The notes under the pieces are model-generated. The model saw only the letters and a program-made list of their open reading frames with translations. It was not told the origin of the DNA and did no database searches. From contig NZ_ASRY01000304.1 of the NCBI RefSeq assembly GCF_000520815.1, positions 1 through 56,516 of the forward strand: 56,516 bases of DNA, given 5' to 3'. The stretch is from Paenibacillus maysiensis. Its GTDB lineage: Bacteria > Bacillota > Bacilli > Paenibacillales > Paenibacillaceae. The position numbers and the translations under genes were made by a program. Of this stretch, positions 55,105 through 56,516 are shown one piece after another (within the stretch, counting starts at the first letter, position 1; each line of letters starts with the position of its first letter).

Positions 55105-55581
55105 TTACTCTTCATATTCCTCTTCTTCGATGTCTTCCACCAATGTAATAAGGCGGATACTTTGATCGTCCGTATCAACGTACAATACGCCCACACAGCC
55201 CGGATAAAGCAGTAGATAAGGCAGAAGCCTGTCCCGCAAATCAGGACCATTCCACTCCATCGGTCTCTTGCGACGCGACGTTTTGACCATATATGTCGAA
55301 CCTTTTCGCACAGCCACATAGTCTATAAACAAACGGCTATACACGGTATGTCCATTCACTTTAAAAGCAAGCGGTATTTTCATCTTTCCGCCCACCAGTT
55401 CATAACCCGCGTCTTCCAGCAAATCCACAGCAGGCCCTTCGTCCATCTCCTCGTTAATCGGTATCGTCTTTAACACAAGCGGTCCCGGCTCCTTTAACCA
55501 GGTGCGCAGGCCATAAAATGCCCATACCGCTAATATTACGCCGATCACAATAATGATAACCGTATCATATCGCGTATCCAT
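55105..55581 (-). CDS. Single-TM protein of unknown function
   Basis: A 158-residue protein with an N-terminal TM (about 8-25) and a soluble alpha/beta part (AVDLLEDAGYELVGGKMKIPLAF, YMVKTSRRKRPMEW) ending in an acidic tail (EDIEEEEYEE). The middle has weak resemblance to a restriction-endonuclease-like fold, but without clear catalytic residues I do not assign it. GAGGTGA before the ATG. It starts directly between tlyA and argR, where B. subtilis has no gene that I recall. Confidence 0.65.
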   Translation of the reverse strand: MDTRYDTVIIIVIGVILAVWAFYGLRTWLKEPGPLVLKTIPINEEMDEGPAVDLLEDAGYELVGGKMKIPLAFKVNGHTVYSRLFIDYVAVRKGSTYMVKTSRRKRPMEWNGPDLRDRLLPYLLLYPGCVGVLYVDTDDQSIRLITLVEDIEEEEYEE

Positions 55582-55687
55582 GAATCGATCACCTCATGGA
55601 CATATTCTAGGACAGAAGGTAAAATCCCTTTTCTCCTGTATATCTCATTATATGCGAACGTGAGTTCGTTGATCAATCCCTCACACC

Positions 55688-55730
55688 AAAAAGAGGTTCC
55701 CTTAAGTTCACAGAACTCTTGAGAACCCCT
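55688..55730 (-). terminator. Terminator of the tlyA-side transcript
   Basis: Imperfect hairpin GGTTC...AAG...GTTC/GAAC...TTAAG...GAACC, with a T-run on the minus strand (55688-55692). It lies just after the tlyA stop. Confidence 0.75.
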
Positions 55731-55735
55731 GAATG

Positions 55736-56516
55736 TTACTTACGCGATGGACCATTATTGAAGGTCTGACCCGCTTCCTGAACAGTAAGGTCAATTAACG
55801 GACGGAAATCAACATTTTCATGTTGCGGGTCTACACCAGCAGACTTATCCAAACGCCAATGGGCCAAAAATTCAATATTGCCTTCCCCACCCGTAATAGG
55901 GGAATAAGCCAATCCTTGCAGCGAAAGTCCCAGCTCATGCGAGAACGTCAGGATGGTTTGCAACACTTCTTTATGCGTTGCGGAATCACGAACGACACCC
56001 GATTTCCCCACCTTTTCACGCCCGGCTTCAAATTGCGGCTTGATCAGAGCCACAATGTCAGCAGGCTGATGCAGCAACGCAAGCAATGGAGGTAATATAA
56101 TTCGCAGCGAAATAAAAGAAACATCAATACTTGCGAAATTCGGCACAGGACCGTTCAAATCCGCAGGCGTCATATATCTGAAATTCGTTTTCTCCATTAC
56201 GCATACCCGTTCGTCATTACGAAGCGACCAGTCCAGCTGATTATATCCCACGTCAATGGCATATACATACTCCGCTCCGTGCTGGAGCGCACAGTCCGTA
56301 AATCCTCCGGTGGATGACCCGATATCCAGCATCGTCCTGCCCTTCATATCCAGCTCGAATTGACGGATAGCCTTTTCCAGCTTCAATCCTCCACGGCTTA
56401 CATACGGATGCACTGCGCCTTTTACTTTAAGCTCGCTATCGCGAGGCACCTTCATACCCGCCTTTTCGATCCTTTCGCTGTCGGCCAGTACTAGACCTGC
56501 CATAATGGCGGGGTTT
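55736..56516 (-). CDS. tlyA: TlyA-family rRNA methyltransferase (YqxC), 5' end cut by the window
   Basis: FtsJ-like 2'-O-methyltransferase with an N-terminal S4 domain. The visible part includes SRGGLKLEKAIRQFELDMKGRTMLDIGSSTGGFTDCALQ (S4 end and SAM-binding motif), VYAIDVGYNQLDW and ASIDVSFISLRIILPPL, and IKPQFEAGREKVGKSGVVRD. It acts on rRNA in TlyA homologues; in Bacillus it is called yqxC and has hemolysin-like annotation. The frame is open to the edge at 56516 (reads as NPAIMAGLVLA), so the true start lies outside. A first in-frame Met in the window at 56503 is unlikely to be it. Confidence 0.9.
   Translation of the reverse strand, partial: NPAIMAGLVLADSERIEKAGMKVPRDSELKVKGAVHPYVSRGGLKLEKAIRQFELDMKGRTMLDIGSSTGGFTDCALQHGAEYVYAIDVGYNQLDWSLRNDERVCVMEKTNFRYMTPADLNGPVPNFASIDVSFISLRIILPPLLALLHQPADIVALIKPQFEAGREKVGKSGVVRDSATHKEVLQTILTFSHELGLSLQGLAYSPITGGEGNIEFLAHWRLDKSAGVDPQHENVDFRPLIDLTVQEAGQTFNNGPSRK

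Overview
This window looks like chromosomal DNA of a spore-forming Paenibacillus, probably of the P. polymyxa group. The signs are two blocks of sporulation genes in the classic Bacillales order (dacF-spoIIAA-spoIIAB-sigF-spoVAA-spoVAB-spoVAF-lysA, and tlyA-argR-recN-spoIVB-spo0A), near-consensus GGAGG ribosome sites, frequent TTG and GTG starts, and moderate G+C. The species is an inference from layout, not a database match. Most genes are on the minus strand. No rRNA, tRNA, CRISPR array or insertion sequence was seen.

Layout, left to right. 1-3 kb: a CPBP membrane protease, then serA behind a serine-type T-box leader. 3-9 kb: resE and resD (without resABC), rluB, spmB, spmA and dacB. 9-13 kb: spore transglutaminase tgl, gerW, a DUF2953 gene, scpB and scpA. 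13-15.3 kb: an FMN-riboswitch riboflavin operon reduced to ribE-ribB-ribH. 15.3-20 kb: an IDEAL-like protein, a pyruvate-type 2-oxoacid:ferredoxin oxidoreductase encoded as two fused polypeptides, and ppiB. 20-27.5 kb: lysA, three spoVA genes, the sigma-F operon and dacF. 27.6-30.7 kb: a divergent accessory pair, a pectate-lyase-fold protein and an O-antigen-ligase-like membrane protein, placed between dacF and punA. 30.8-38 kb: punA, xerD, a DUF4227 gene, fur, spoIIM, endonuclease Q, nudF, a PepT-like peptidase, and two very small genes, mciZ (47 aa) and prli42 (34 aa). 38-44 kb: lipB with the complete branched-chain 2-oxoacid dehydrogenase operon (lpdV-bkdAA-bkdAB-bkdB). 44-46 kb: a coiled-coil protein, thymidine kinase and spo0M. 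46-50.5 kb: a loose region with a dead signal peptidase gene, small zinc-finger and Cro-like genes, a frameshifted fragment and a chemoreceptor. 50.5-56.5 kb: spo0A with its sigma-H/0A-box promoter, spoIVB, recN, argR, a membrane protein and the truncated tlyA.

Functionally, the window covers entry into sporulation (spo0A, spo0M, mciZ), forespore sigma-F control (spoIIAA/AB, sigF), engulfment (spoIIM), inter-compartment signalling (spoIVB), and cortex, coat and germination functions (dacB, spmA, spmB, dacF, tgl, spoVA, gerW). These are interleaved with housekeeping metabolism: serine, lysine, riboflavin, lipoate and branched-chain keto acids, and purine salvage.

The most unusual points are the accessory lyase/ligase pair with two operator-like GATAC-N5-GTAT elements exactly 20 bp apart over its promoter; a riboflavin operon lacking ribD and the RibA domain; a res locus without resABC whose ResE has lost its extracytoplasmic sensor; a thymidine kinase with a changed P-loop; and a signal peptidase pseudogene.
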